Notes: generated by a model not told the origin, from the letters alone. A stretch of DNA of 64,000 bases from an uncultured Aquimarina sp. (GCF_947492965.1 NZ_CANLOZ010000004.1:248001-312000); one strand, 5' to 3'; shown: positions 27,887 to 37,252, counted from the first letter of the stretch. Made by a program: numbers and translations.

Positions 27887-28620
27887 GAACACTTGTAATT
27901 GGAGATATACACGGAGGTTATAAAGCATTGCTTCAAGTTTTAGAACGTGCCAACGTAACAAAAGAAGATACATTGATTTTTTTAGGAGATTATGTAGATG
28001 GTTGGAGTCAATCTGCAGAAACGATTCATAAACTGATAGAATTATCTAATACTAATGAATGTATATTCATAAGAGGGAATCATGATCTTTGGTGTGGTTT
28101 GTGGTTGCAGAAAGGTGCAACAAATCCTGTTTGGCTTGCTAATGGGGGAGAAGAAACCATACAGAGTTATATCAGATCTGGCCACTTAGCGAATTTTGAA
28201 CATAAAAACTTCTTTTTAAAAGCCCTAAAGAATTATCATATTGATGATCAAAATAGATTGTTCCTACATGCAGGTTTTACCTCAATGCATGGGGTAGATA
28301 GAGAAGAATATGAATCCAATTATTATTGGGATAGAACGTTGTGGGAAGCAGCATTGTTGGCTGATAAAGTCGACGAAAAGACATTAGATGATGTGTTAAC
28401 AAGTCCAAAACGATTCAATCACTATAAAGAAATTTATATCGGACATACGCCCACAACAGATTATAAAAGAGATACTCCGATTAAAGCATATAATCTATGG
28501 AATATAGATACAGGAGCAGCATTTACTGGAAAACTTACCATTTTGGATATCGATACCAAAGAATTCTGGCAGAGCGATTCATTACCAACCCTATACCCAG
28601 ACGAAAAAGGACGCAATTAG
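27883..28620 (+). CDS. calcineurin-like metallophosphatase
   Basis: 245 aa. GDIHG with Asp8 and His10, GDYVDGW with Asp36 and GNHD at 65-68 form the two-metal site; later histidines (HAGF, GHTP) complete it. It resembles bacterial PPP-type serine/threonine or diadenosine tetraphosphate phosphatases. With KptA upstream, hydrolysis of a phosphorylated ADP-ribose or RNA end is an attractive but unproven idea. Last gene of the island's main transcription unit; the next gene is on the other strand 4 bp away. Confidence 0.85.
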   Translation: MRTLVIGDIHGGYKALLQVLERANVTKEDTLIFLGDYVDGWSQSAETIHKLIELSNTNECIFIRGNHDLWCGLWLQKGATNPVWLANGGEETIQSYIRSGHLANFEHKNFFLKALKNYHIDDQNRLFLHAGFTSMHGVDREEYESNYYWDRTLWEAALLADKVDEKTLDDVLTSPKRFNHYKEIYIGHTPTTDYKRDTPIKAYNLWNIDTGAAFTGKLTILDIDTKEFWQSDSLPTLYPDEKGRN

Positions 28621-28624
28621 CTCA

Positions 28625-31048
28625 TTATCTTCTTAAGGTAAAATGACTTCTATAGGTTTCAGATCCATCTTTCATTTCAGCTACGAACCAATAATCGGTT
28701 CCTGGCATAGGTATGCCATTGTATATTCCATCCCATCCTTGTCCATTAGGGTCTATTTGAGCAAGCAATCTTCCATATCGATCAAAAATAAATAAATCCA
28801 TATCCGGTACGGTATTATCAGAAATAACATTCCAGAAATCATTAAAACCGTCATTGTTTGGAGTAAAAAAAGCTGGAAAACCTATAACCAGAATAGTAGC
28901 TGTAAGTTCGCCACATCCATCTGTATTTCTAACAGTTACTGTGTGAGTACCCAAAGAAACATTAGAAAAAAGGTTGCTGTCCTGATAAAATCCATTATCC
29001 AAAGAGAATTCATAAGGACCACTACCACCTGTTACCGTTGCAAGAATACCGTTTTCACTAGAAAAAAGGCCATTGGTAAGACTAAGAGATAACGACTCAG
29101 GTCCTTCAGTAAAATTAACCGTTACAGAAGCTTCTCCAGCGCAAGTACCACCGGTATTACTCGTGTATTCAACTAAATATTCTCCGGGATTTTCTGCAAT
29201 GAATGAAGAACCGGCAGCACCAAGAATAATTATTCCATCTAAGCTCCAAACAAAGGAAAAAAGAGAAGGATCCAGATTTGTTTCTAAAACTGGAAACGAT
29301 TCCCCATCAACTGGCTGTCCAGTCTCATCAATACATATCGGTGAAGGAGTATCGAATACTACTTGCGGACAAAAACAGTCTGGTGACATCACAGTTTCTG
29401 TAATCGAACAAGTACTTACAATTGAGGAGGTAATAGTGATAACAACCTCTGTATCAAATGGGATATCGAAAATGATATTATTCGTCATATCTACGGTTCC
29501 TGCAGAGGCAGTAACCGAAATATTAGCTCCTGTTTGATAGGTAATTTCATAAGTGCCATTACTACATTGCGTAGTAACTGCAGAGATGGTAGGTAAGGGG
29601 ACAGCTTGCACGGTAACTGTTGCACTGTCATTACCACATCCATTTCCAGAATCGATGGTATAGGTATAAATTCCATCAGGGTCCGTTCCAGGAGTAAATA
29701 TACCGGTACCACTACTAAGTGTTGGAGACCAAGTTCCTCCGGTATCTGGTGTTCCTCCAAGAATAGTAAAGAGATCAATGGGAGCATCTGTTTCGCATAT
29801 ATCTAATGTTTCAGACTCTCCTGCATTCGGCGCACTAATTAATGTTACAGTTACATTGGCTGAATCATCAGGGCAGTTCGTTCCGGTAACGGTATATGTA
29901 TAGATACCAGGAGGATCTACAGAAGGATCAAAAACTCCAGTTCCACTTGCCAATGGCGGTGTCCAAGTACCACCAATGGTAGGAGTAATTCCAGTAAGTT
30001 GCGTATATAAATCCATTGGTGGACTAGTTGGGCAAATATCTAAAGATCCATCCTCGCCAGCATTCGGAGAATCGGTTCCGGTAACGGTCACATCATCTGT
30101 TAAAGTTATTTGCTCACCATCACAATTGGTATATACAATCTCAGCAGTATAGGTAGTATCCGTGTTTGGACAAACACTGATAGTAGAGGTATCACCAATT
30201 TCCATTCCTGAAGAATCAAACCAAGAAATTTCATAATTAGGATCCCCATTTGGAGTAAATCTCCACGCTTCGTTACTAATGTCAAAAGGACCATCGGAGG
30301 TATTTCTACCTGGAGGAACAAATGCCACAGTTCCTGGATTATTTTGTATTCCAATGACTGCATTTCCACTATTCCATGATGTACAAAAAGGTTTATCCTC
30401 TACATATACTTCGATAACATTGGTAGTTTCATAAAGTACCATCTGAAAAGTAGAGGTTAAGCTATTACAACTAGGGCTAAAATGAGCTACGGAAGAGTAG
30501 GAAACAACTAAAGTTCTACAAGGAGAAGTTCCTAATAATTCCCATCCAATTTCGGGAGAAGTACTGGTAATAGAGGGATCAATATCATGAGCTACTCCAA
30601 AAATATTAGCTTCGCCCAGAGTTGGATTCAAGTTTTCGGGTAAATCCTCATTAAATTGCCATTCATTACTTTGGTCTAAAGCATCCACTTCAAGTCGTAT
30701 CACACCATTTGAACCAACTTGAATCTGATTATAAGTATCTCCAAAAAAACAAAAATTAAAAGGTAAATCGATAACACCTGACCAAATATCATCTACACCA
30801 AGACTTATAGGATTGGCAAGTCCTGTAAAAGGAAATGGAGGCGCATAAGGAACCGATGATACTTCGTAGCTAGTGGTAAGTCCGGTTTCTAAAAAATTCG
30901 CTGAAAGCTCTACACAAAGATTTGTGCAATCTGTGCTTTGATCTGGCCCAGCATCTAAATTAGGACATCCAGGAGCTTGACTATATATAGAAGAAAAACA
31001 AAGTAAAAAGCTAATAGTAATAGCTAACTTTAGGGTAAAGGTTTTCAT
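28625..31048 (-). CDS. secreted protein with type B T9SS sorting domain
   Basis: 807 aa from the ATG whose complement lies at 31046-31048. That start gives a clean signal peptide ending IYSQ; a longer frame adds 17 residues in front. The C-terminal roughly 85 residues, starting FFTPNNDGFNDFW, form the gliding-motility-associated (type B) sorting domain used by the type IX secretion system. The centre holds three similar Ig-like repeats of the pattern NAGE...DIC...GTWTP...GIYTYTV, and other stretches rich in Thr, Ser and Asp. Probably a cell-surface adhesin or matrix protein. It interrupts the NAD island on the opposite strand. Confidence 0.85.
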   Translation of the reverse strand: MKTFTLKLAITISFLLCFSSIYSQAPGCPNLDAGPDQSTDCTNLCVELSANFLETGLTTSYEVSSVPYAPPFPFTGLANPISLGVDDIWSGVIDLPFNFCFFGDTYNQIQVGSNGVIRLEVDALDQSNEWQFNEDLPENLNPTLGEANIFGVAHDIDPSITSTSPEIGWELLGTSPCRTLVVSYSSVAHFSPSCNSLTSTFQMVLYETTNVIEVYVEDKPFCTSWNSGNAVIGIQNNPGTVAFVPPGRNTSDGPFDISNEAWRFTPNGDPNYEISWFDSSGMEIGDTSTISVCPNTDTTYTAEIVYTNCDGEQITLTDDVTVTGTDSPNAGEDGSLDICPTSPPMDLYTQLTGITPTIGGTWTPPLASGTGVFDPSVDPPGIYTYTVTGTNCPDDSANVTVTLISAPNAGESETLDICETDAPIDLFTILGGTPDTGGTWSPTLSSGTGIFTPGTDPDGIYTYTIDSGNGCGNDSATVTVQAVPLPTISAVTTQCSNGTYEITYQTGANISVTASAGTVDMTNNIIFDIPFDTEVVITITSSIVSTCSITETVMSPDCFCPQVVFDTPSPICIDETGQPVDGESFPVLETNLDPSLFSFVWSLDGIIILGAAGSSFIAENPGEYLVEYTSNTGGTCAGEASVTVNFTEGPESLSLSLTNGLFSSENGILATVTGGSGPYEFSLDNGFYQDSNLFSNVSLGTHTVTVRNTDGCGELTATILVIGFPAFFTPNNDGFNDFWNVISDNTVPDMDLFIFDRYGRLLAQIDPNGQGWDGIYNGIPMPGTDYWFVAEMKDGSETYRSHFTLRR

Positions 31049-31753
31049 GAATAGGAGTGGTTTTAAGATGATGTTGAGTTTTGTCGGTGAAAACTTCAAT
31101 CAATCGGAGCTGAAATAAAGAGATATCATTGGTTTAAGTTTGTTTTATGAGTAATTAAGTATTTGCCTCTTTTGAAAAGGGTAAATACCATGTTCTAGTC
31201 AAAAAATCATGTATGCTGCATATCCAACGACAGTAAATCCAGTTCTAAATCTGAGATATTCACCAAAATAGGCACATTGGTAAATCAGATTTCTAAAACA
31301 AGAATATGTAGAATAAAAGGTACGTATTCCATCATATTCTCTTATGCATATTTAAAAACGTTCGTAGGAAAGATTTTAGTGTGTAAGTTGTTTCTGTTAC
31401 GAATTGTAAGGTTTTTCTAAGTCTTGATGTGTTTCTAATGTGAAGTGTTTTTTGATACTAAAAAAAGTGCTATTTATCTGATTTTTATGGTTTATTTGAA
31501 GGAATTGTAGAATATGAACTTTTTCTATTTAAGTCTAAATTAACTTTTTTAACACGAAATTAATGGTTGACCAATAAGTGTAAGAAATTCTTCAAAAGTA
31601 GGGCGGTTGTAAAAAAGTTAACATAGTTTCAAAATCTATTTAGTAGTCACTTCTTGTGGTTATTAGCTTATGAAAAATATAAGTTTAACTGAAAACAGGG
31701 TAGTTCTAAATTAAAATAATAAAGACTTTTATCCTTTCAAAAAAATAGAATAT
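31049..31753. other. intergenic region, no gene seen
   Basis: About 700 bp of AT-rich DNA between divergent genes. It must contain both promoters, but I see no good pair of -33 and -7 boxes, no hairpin of note and no conserved RNA. Confidence 0.4.
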
Positions 31754-32884
31754 ATGATAATCATGAAGGGCTTAGTAAATACCGCAGATAAAAAGGCTAT
31801 AAAGGGTACTTTGGTATGGTTTCTAAGTATTATTATATCTAATAGTATAAATGCACAACATATGGAAGATTTCATAGAATATGATTCCTTTATAATCGTT
31901 GATAAACCTCAGGATAAGTATAAAGGTATTTACAAGGATGGAATACCGTACGAAGGATATTTTTCCAAAGGGGATTCAGAGTTTCCAAGGGTGGATTATT
32001 ACGAAAAAGGAAAACCCAAATTTCAATATTCATTAGATATTTATCAAATGGCATTAAATGAGGAATCTGAAGAAATGGAAGCTACTGAAGAAATGACTGA
32101 GGAAGCATACAATATGTATCTTAAAAATCGGTATAAACCAAAACTAAATATAAAATCAACCTATGAAAATGAAAAAATAGTTGATGGGTATCGTTATGAA
32201 GAAATAAAGTCAGGTTTATTGACAAGAAAAATAAAAAATGCTAAAACCATTGCTTTATTTGTGGATGTTTTTGCAATGCACTTTTATCAAAGAATTCATA
32301 TCATTTTAGATGATGATCGGATATATATAAAGTCACCAACTATGGAAATGTCAGGAGAAAATCTGGAACTACAGTTGTACAGAGAAGATAATACCTGGAT
32401 AACCAAACAAGAACTAAACCAAGAAACAATAGGATTATATTATTTTGTCATCGGAGAACCACAAAAACTGCTTTCTGATACTACGTTTTTTATATACGAT
32501 CAGGAAGGGAATACCTATGGTTACGGCTATAAAGAATTTGAAAACATAGGAAATGGGATGAATCTAATGGATATAAATAGTATGTATTTTAGTAATCCTA
32601 AAATGTTTCTTACAAAGAATATAGAAACATTTTTTGAAGATTTTATAGACTTATATGCTGTTCAAATGGCAAAGGAAGAGGTAAGGCGAGAAGAACCAGA
32701 AATATACAAAGGTTATATACATACTGATGAAAACGCTGAAGTTATAAAGGGAATTCGATTTTTTGAGAATAAAGGAGATACGTATTACGAAAAATACGGA
32801 AAGGGTGATATATTAGAGCATAAAAAAGTAAGCTTACTTCATTTTCAACATATATTCAAAACTTATCTAGAAAATAATCGTTAA
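31754..32884 (+). CDS. secreted protein of unknown function
   Basis: 376 aa; translation may start at the ATG three codons further on. The first 35 residues look like a signal peptide (LVWFLSIIISNSINAQ). The mature part has MORN-like phrases such as YKGIYKDGIPYEGYF and YYEKGKPKF near the start, then mixed alpha/beta sequence. I do not recognise the family. It sits between the NAD island and the NAMPT gene in the same direction, but the NAMPT gene has its own promoter, so a functional link is doubtful. Confidence 0.5.
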   Translation: MIIMKGLVNTADKKAIKGTLVWFLSIIISNSINAQHMEDFIEYDSFIIVDKPQDKYKGIYKDGIPYEGYFSKGDSEFPRVDYYEKGKPKFQYSLDIYQMALNEESEEMEATEEMTEEAYNMYLKNRYKPKLNIKSTYENEKIVDGYRYEEIKSGLLTRKIKNAKTIALFVDVFAMHFYQRIHIILDDDRIYIKSPTMEMSGENLELQLYREDNTWITKQELNQETIGLYYFVIGEPQKLLSDTTFFIYDQEGNTYGYGYKEFENIGNGMNLMDINSMYFSNPKMFLTKNIETFFEDFIDLYAVQMAKEEVRREEPEIYKGYIHTDENAEVIKGIRFFENKGDTYYEKYGKGDILEHKKVSLLHFQHIFKTYLENNR

Positions 32885-32952
32885 CTACATGATTTGTCAC
32901 TTGATATTTATAAAAATATCACTAAATATTTCGGTGTTTTAAAATTAAAAAC

Positions 32953-32977
32953 TATATTTGCGTATAATTAACGCAAA
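32953..32977 (+). promoter_or_regulatory. NAMPT promoter -7 box with perfect NrtR operator
   Basis: -7 box TATATTTG at 32953-32960. The operator TTTGCGT-N7-ACGCAAA at 32957-32977 is a perfect 7+7 palindrome, the best of the four copies in the window. It begins at the fifth base of the -7 box, the same register as at nrtR and prs. Confidence 0.82.
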
Positions 32978-32988
32978 ATAAATAAAAT

Positions 32989-34434
32989 ATGAATCCACTA
33001 TTATTGACAGACGGTTATAAATTAGGTCACAAAGAACAATATCCAGCAGGAACTACTTTAGTGTATTCTAATTGGACTCCAAGAAAAAGTAGAATTGAAG
33101 GGATTGATCATGTCGTTTTTTTCGGACTACAATATTTTATAAAAGAATATCTTATTAAACGATTTAATGAGAATTTTTTCGATTTACCTAAGGAAGATGT
33201 TGTTTCAGAATATAAAAAATATGTAGATAATTATTTAGGTGTTGACTACGATGTTTCGCACATCGGTGAGCTTCACGATTTAGGATATTTACCAATAGAA
33301 ATAAAAGCATTGCCAGAAGGTACTGAAGTACCAATTCGCGTTCCTATGTTTACCTTGGTAAATACCAAACCTGAATTTTTTTGGTTAACGAATTATTTGG
33401 AAACATTACTTTCTAGCATTATTTGGCAACCTTGTACGTCTGCGACTATAGCAAAGCAATATCAAAAGATTCTTAGCAAGTATGCTACAGAAACCGATAA
33501 AGAAAATTTAGAGTTTATAACGTGGCAAGGACACGATTTTTCAATGCGTGGAATGTCTGGTACTGAATCTGCTATTATCAGTGGGATGGGGCATGCTCTT
33601 TCCTTTTCAGGAAGTGATACCTTACCAGTCGCTAAAGCTTATGAATTATATTACAATACAGATGTAACAAAAGAATTAGTTATAGGTAGTGTAAATGCAA
33701 CTGAACATAGTGTAATGTGCGCTGGAAGTAAAGACGATGAAATCGGAACTTTTAGAAGACTTTTAAAAACATATGCTACAGGAATATTATCAGTAGTTTC
33801 AGATACATGGGATTTATGGAAAGTTCTCACAGAATATCTACCTGAGCTAAAAGACGAGATATTAAATCGAGATGGTAAACTAGTTATTCGTCCTGATTCT
33901 GGAGATCCTGTAGATATTATTTGCGGATGCGAACATGAAAATGAAGTTGTTGCGAAAGGAGTTGTCGAGTTGCTATGGGATGAGTTTGGAGGTACCATTA
34001 ATGCACAAGGGTATAAGGTATTGAATCCTAAAATAGGAGCGATTTATGGAGATAGTATTACAATAGATAGGGCTACCCAGATTTGTGAACGTCTTAAAGA
34101 AAAAGGGTTTGCTTCTACTAATGTAGTTCTCGGGATTGGAAGTTTTACGTATCAATATAATACTAGAGATACTTTTGGTTTTGCCATGAAAGCAACCTAT
34201 GTAGAAGTAAACGGAGAGGGAAGAGAAATTTTTAAAGATCCTATTACTGATGACGGTACTAAAAAATCTGCAAAAGGCTTGGTGCAGTTGTATGAGTCTG
34301 AAGGTCGAATTCATCTAAAAGATCAATGTTCTTTAGAAGACGAAAAACAAGGATTACTAAAAACTGTTTTTAAAGATGGTAAGTTGATTATGGATGATAA
34401 CCTTTCTACGATAAGAGAGCGAATAAAGCAGTAA
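32989..34434 (+). CDS. nadV: nicotinamide phosphoribosyltransferase (NAMPT/NadV)
   Basis: 481 aa, type II phosphoribosyltransferase of full length. By family it joins nicotinamide and PRPP to NMN, the rate-limiting step of nicotinamide salvage. Key residues align with the human enzyme: Asp210 (FSGSDT), the phospho-acceptor His240 (NATEHS), Arg301 and Asp303 (RPDSGDP). The KLGHKEQYP start is typical. Its operator matches those of nrtR and the PRPP-synthetase gene. No NMN adenylyltransferase lies in the window, so NMN must be adenylated by an enzyme encoded elsewhere. Alternatively, the protein uses ADP-ribose pyrophosphate directly, as the homologous Namat of phage NARP1 does. Confidence 0.93.
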   Translation: MNPLLLTDGYKLGHKEQYPAGTTLVYSNWTPRKSRIEGIDHVVFFGLQYFIKEYLIKRFNENFFDLPKEDVVSEYKKYVDNYLGVDYDVSHIGELHDLGYLPIEIKALPEGTEVPIRVPMFTLVNTKPEFFWLTNYLETLLSSIIWQPCTSATIAKQYQKILSKYATETDKENLEFITWQGHDFSMRGMSGTESAIISGMGHALSFSGSDTLPVAKAYELYYNTDVTKELVIGSVNATEHSVMCAGSKDDEIGTFRRLLKTYATGILSVVSDTWDLWKVLTEYLPELKDEILNRDGKLVIRPDSGDPVDIICGCEHENEVVAKGVVELLWDEFGGTINAQGYKVLNPKIGAIYGDSITIDRATQICERLKEKGFASTNVVLGIGSFTYQYNTRDTFGFAMKATYVEVNGEGREIFKDPITDDGTKKSAKGLVQLYESEGRIHLKDQCSLEDEKQGLLKTVFKDGKLIMDDNLSTIRERIKQ

Positions 34435-34452
34435 AAATAGATTTCAACTAAT

Positions 34453-34484
34453 AAACTCCCAAAAAATATATTGGGAGTTTTTTT
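34453..34484 (+). terminator. NAMPT terminator
   Basis: AAACTCCCAA / TTGGGAGTTT, a 10-bp stem with an 8-nt loop, then T tract. Confidence 0.88.
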
Positions 34485-34653
34485 ATGGATAAGTTTAGGG
34501 TTTTATTCCAAAGAGCTGTTATATTATTAAGGAGAACAGACATTTTTAGCACGATATATTTTGTTAATTTTTTGTAAGGATTGATTTTGGATTACGACGT
34601 CTATTTTAATATCAATGCTTTGATACGTAACTAACTTATAAAAACACAACATC

Positions 34654-35322
34654 ATGAGTGCAATTTGGTTTTTTGAGGATGCCAATCTCTTTAAGGTATT
34701 ATGTCCTCATAAATTTAAAAATTACAAGAAAGATCACGATTTCGACGCCTACAAAAAAAGTGATTATATCTATTTTGAAGAAGACTCTGCTAACAAAGTG
34801 TATCTAATTGAAAAAGGGAAAGTAAAAATCGGATACTACTCCGAAGATGGAAATGAAGTCGTAAAAGCAATTTTGACTCGAGGAGAGCTTTTTGGGGAAA
34901 AAGCTATTTTAGGAGAAGATCGAAGAACGGAATTTGCTCAATCCATAGATAATACTACTTCTATTTGTCCTATTGGTGTGCAAACAATGCATGATTTAAT
35001 GCGAGACAATCAAACATTTAGTTTGAAAATATATAAGTTTATCGGATTGCGATTTAAACGTTTAGAAAGACGTTTGCAGCTTCTTCTATTTAAGGATACC
35101 AAAACAAGGTTATTAGAGTTCTTAAATGAGCTTAAGGAAGATTTTGGTTATTGTTGTCCTGATACAGGAGATACTGTTATTCATCATCCTTATACACAAA
35201 GAGATATAGCTAATCTTATAGGTACTTCTAGGCCCACTTTAAACATTCTTATGAATGAATTAAAAGAATCTAATAGAATTGATTTTAATAGAAAGGAAAT
35301 CCGTTTAAAAATTGTTGCTTAA
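34654..35322 (+). CDS. Crp/Fnr family transcriptional regulator
   Basis: 222 aa. Residues about 30-130 form the cyclic-nucleotide-type beta-roll (VYLIEKGKVKIGYYSEDGNE, then GELFGEKAIL). Residues about 150-222 form the winged helix, with the recognition helix in TQRDIANLIGTSRPTLNILM. No cysteine cluster for an Fnr-type Fe-S cofactor is at the N-terminus. The binding pocket lacks the full RAS-type cAMP contact, so the ligand is uncertain. It lies between the NAMPT gene and a repeat lipoprotein, which it may control. Confidence 0.85.
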   Translation: MSAIWFFEDANLFKVLCPHKFKNYKKDHDFDAYKKSDYIYFEEDSANKVYLIEKGKVKIGYYSEDGNEVVKAILTRGELFGEKAILGEDRRTEFAQSIDNTTSICPIGVQTMHDLMRDNQTFSLKIYKFIGLRFKRLERRLQLLLFKDTKTRLLEFLNELKEDFGYCCPDTGDTVIHHPYTQRDIANLIGTSRPTLNILMNELKESNRIDFNRKEIRLKIVA

Positions 35323-35395
35323 TGTTAGCTACCTAACATTTTAAAATGTTTTATGAATTTACTTTTACAGTAATAATAATTATAAAACAAAAGCA

Positions 35396-37141
35396 ATGTT
35401 TAAAAAACTGATAATAGGTATGCTAGCGGTTGGATTGATCGCAGTTTCCTGTAATGAGGATGATGACACTATACAAGTAGCAAACGCTGGAGAAATTTCT
35501 GGGGGACCGTTTGAATTTGATGTAGATGGAGAACCAGATATGGTTTCCGGAATCACCTTAGATGATACAAACGCCTTTGGAACAGGAAGTACTTGGATCG
35601 TTACAGATGATCAAGGACTTATTCTAGGTTTACCGCCTACATTAACAGCTGTAGAAGGAGTGAATTTTGATAGTGCTGGTGCTGGAACATGTTTGATATG
35701 GTATGCTAGGTACAATGGCGAAATTTCTGGATTAGAAATGGGAATGAATGCCAATGACGTTACTGGAGATTTTGATCTTTCAAACTCTATTACCGTAATC
35801 CGTAATCAAGTAGCAAATGCAGGATCTATAGAAGGTGGTCCATTTGAATTTGACGTGGATGGAGAAGCGGATATGGTATCTGGAATAACTTTAGATGACA
35901 CTAATGCTTTCGGATCAGGAAGTACTTGGATTATTACGGATGATCTTGGAAATATTCTTGGGTTACCACCAACATTAACTGCTGTAGAAGGAGTGGATTT
36001 TGATGGTGCAGGCGCTGGAACTTGCTTGATCTGGTATGCAAGATACGAAGGAGATATTTCTGGATTGGAAATGGGAATGAATGCTAACGATGTAACAGGT
36101 GATTTTGACCTCTCTAATGCGATCACAGTTGTTCGTAACCAGGTGGTAAATGCAGGAACACTTTCTGGAGGACCTTACGAATTTGATGTAGATGGAGAAC
36201 CAGATATGGTATCCGGAATTACCTTAGATGATTCTAATGCTTTTGGAGATAATAGTACTTGGATTATTACAGATGACCAAGGAAATATTTTAGGATTACC
36301 ACCAACATTAATGGCAGTAGAAGGAGTGGATTTTGACGAAGCAGGAGCTGGTACTTGTTTAATTTGGTATGCAAGATATAATGGTACAGTAACAGGATTA
36401 GAAATGGGAATGAATGCTAATGACGTAACAGGAGATTTTGATCTTTCTAACGCAATTACAGTAGTTCGTAACCAAGTAGTAAATGCAGGAACACTTTCTG
36501 GTGGTCCATATGAATTTGATGTGGACGGAGAACCAGATATGGTCTCTGGAATTACCCTAGATGCTTCTAATGCTTTCGGTGACAATGGTACATGGATTAT
36601 TACTGATGATCAAGGAAATATTTTAGGATTACCACCAACATTAATGGCGGTAGAAGGAGTAGATTTTGATGAAGCAGGAGCTGGTACTTGTTTGATTTGG
36701 TACGCAAGATATAATGGCACAGTAACGGGATTAGAAATGGGAATGAATGCCAATGATGTTATGGGTGATTTTGATCTTTCTAATGCGATCACAGTGGTAC
36801 GTAATCAGGTAGTCAATGCGGGATCTATTTCAGGAGGACCTTACACATTTACTGTGGATGGAATGCCAGATACAGTATCTGGAATTACGTTAGATGATAC
36901 GAATGCTTTTGGAGATAATAGTACTTGGATTATCACAGATGATCAAGGAAATATATTAGGACTCCCATCAACATTAGCACAAGTAGAAGGAGTAGATTTT
37001 GATGCAGCAGGAGTTGGAGTATGTTTAATCTGGTACGCAAGATATAATGGAACAGTAACTGGATTAGAGATGGGAATGAATGCAGCTAACGTTATGGGAG
37101 ACTTTGATTTATCAAACTCAATAACGGTAACAAGAAACTAA
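35396..37141 (+). CDS. lipoprotein of five tandem 111-residue repeats
   Basis: 581 aa. A lipoprotein signal ends at Cys20 (IAVSC), followed by an acidic NEDDD linker typical of exported Bacteroidetes lipoproteins. The rest is five repeats of exactly 111 residues. Each starts NAG...GGP[FY] and contains DVDGEPDMVSGITLDD, TWIITDDQGNILGLPPTL, CLIWYARYNG and LEMGMNANDV. The last repeat is the most different. One cysteine per repeat (in GTCLIW or GVCLIW) is kept. The acidic loops might bind Ca2+. Probably a surface adhesin or matrix protein; I do not recognise the repeat family. Confidence 0.8.
   Translation: MFKKLIIGMLAVGLIAVSCNEDDDTIQVANAGEISGGPFEFDVDGEPDMVSGITLDDTNAFGTGSTWIVTDDQGLILGLPPTLTAVEGVNFDSAGAGTCLIWYARYNGEISGLEMGMNANDVTGDFDLSNSITVIRNQVANAGSIEGGPFEFDVDGEADMVSGITLDDTNAFGSGSTWIITDDLGNILGLPPTLTAVEGVDFDGAGAGTCLIWYARYEGDISGLEMGMNANDVTGDFDLSNAITVVRNQVVNAGTLSGGPYEFDVDGEPDMVSGITLDDSNAFGDNSTWIITDDQGNILGLPPTLMAVEGVDFDEAGAGTCLIWYARYNGTVTGLEMGMNANDVTGDFDLSNAITVVRNQVVNAGTLSGGPYEFDVDGEPDMVSGITLDASNAFGDNGTWIITDDQGNILGLPPTLMAVEGVDFDEAGAGTCLIWYARYNGTVTGLEMGMNANDVMGDFDLSNAITVVRNQVVNAGSISGGPYTFTVDGMPDTVSGITLDDTNAFGDNSTWIITDDQGNILGLPSTLAQVEGVDFDAAGVGVCLIWYARYNGTVTGLEMGMNAANVMGDFDLSNSITVTRN
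35480..37138 (+). repeat. five 333-bp in-frame tandem DNA repeats
   Basis: Unit starts at 35480, 35813, 36146, 36479 and 36812 are exactly 333 bp apart; the last unit is cut slightly short by the stop codon. Units 3 and 4 are the most alike at the DNA level. The array could expand or shrink by recombination. Confidence 0.9.
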
Positions 37142-37252
37142 AGGTATTCAGAAAAAGAAAAATAAAGTATCGAAGATAATGTGAACTTAACGTTGCATCT
37201 CTTCTCTTAAGAAGCGTAACACAATAGTTCATTGTTGTTTTTTTGTTAGTTT

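Noticed and set aside
28995..29537. Forward frame of 154 codons inside the T9SS type B gene
   Set aside because: It lies entirely within a well-supported reverse gene with signal peptide and sorting domain; composition is the complement of a Thr/Ser/Gly-rich sequence.
34654..35322. Crp/Fnr regulator as a member of the NrtR regulon
   Set aside because: No TTTGCGT-N7-ACGCAAA site precedes it, and the NAMPT gene before it ends in a strong terminator.
35480..37138. Regular 333-bp repeats that could suggest a CRISPR-like or other repeat array
   Set aside because: The period is a multiple of three and all units are in one long reading frame, so they are protein repeats.
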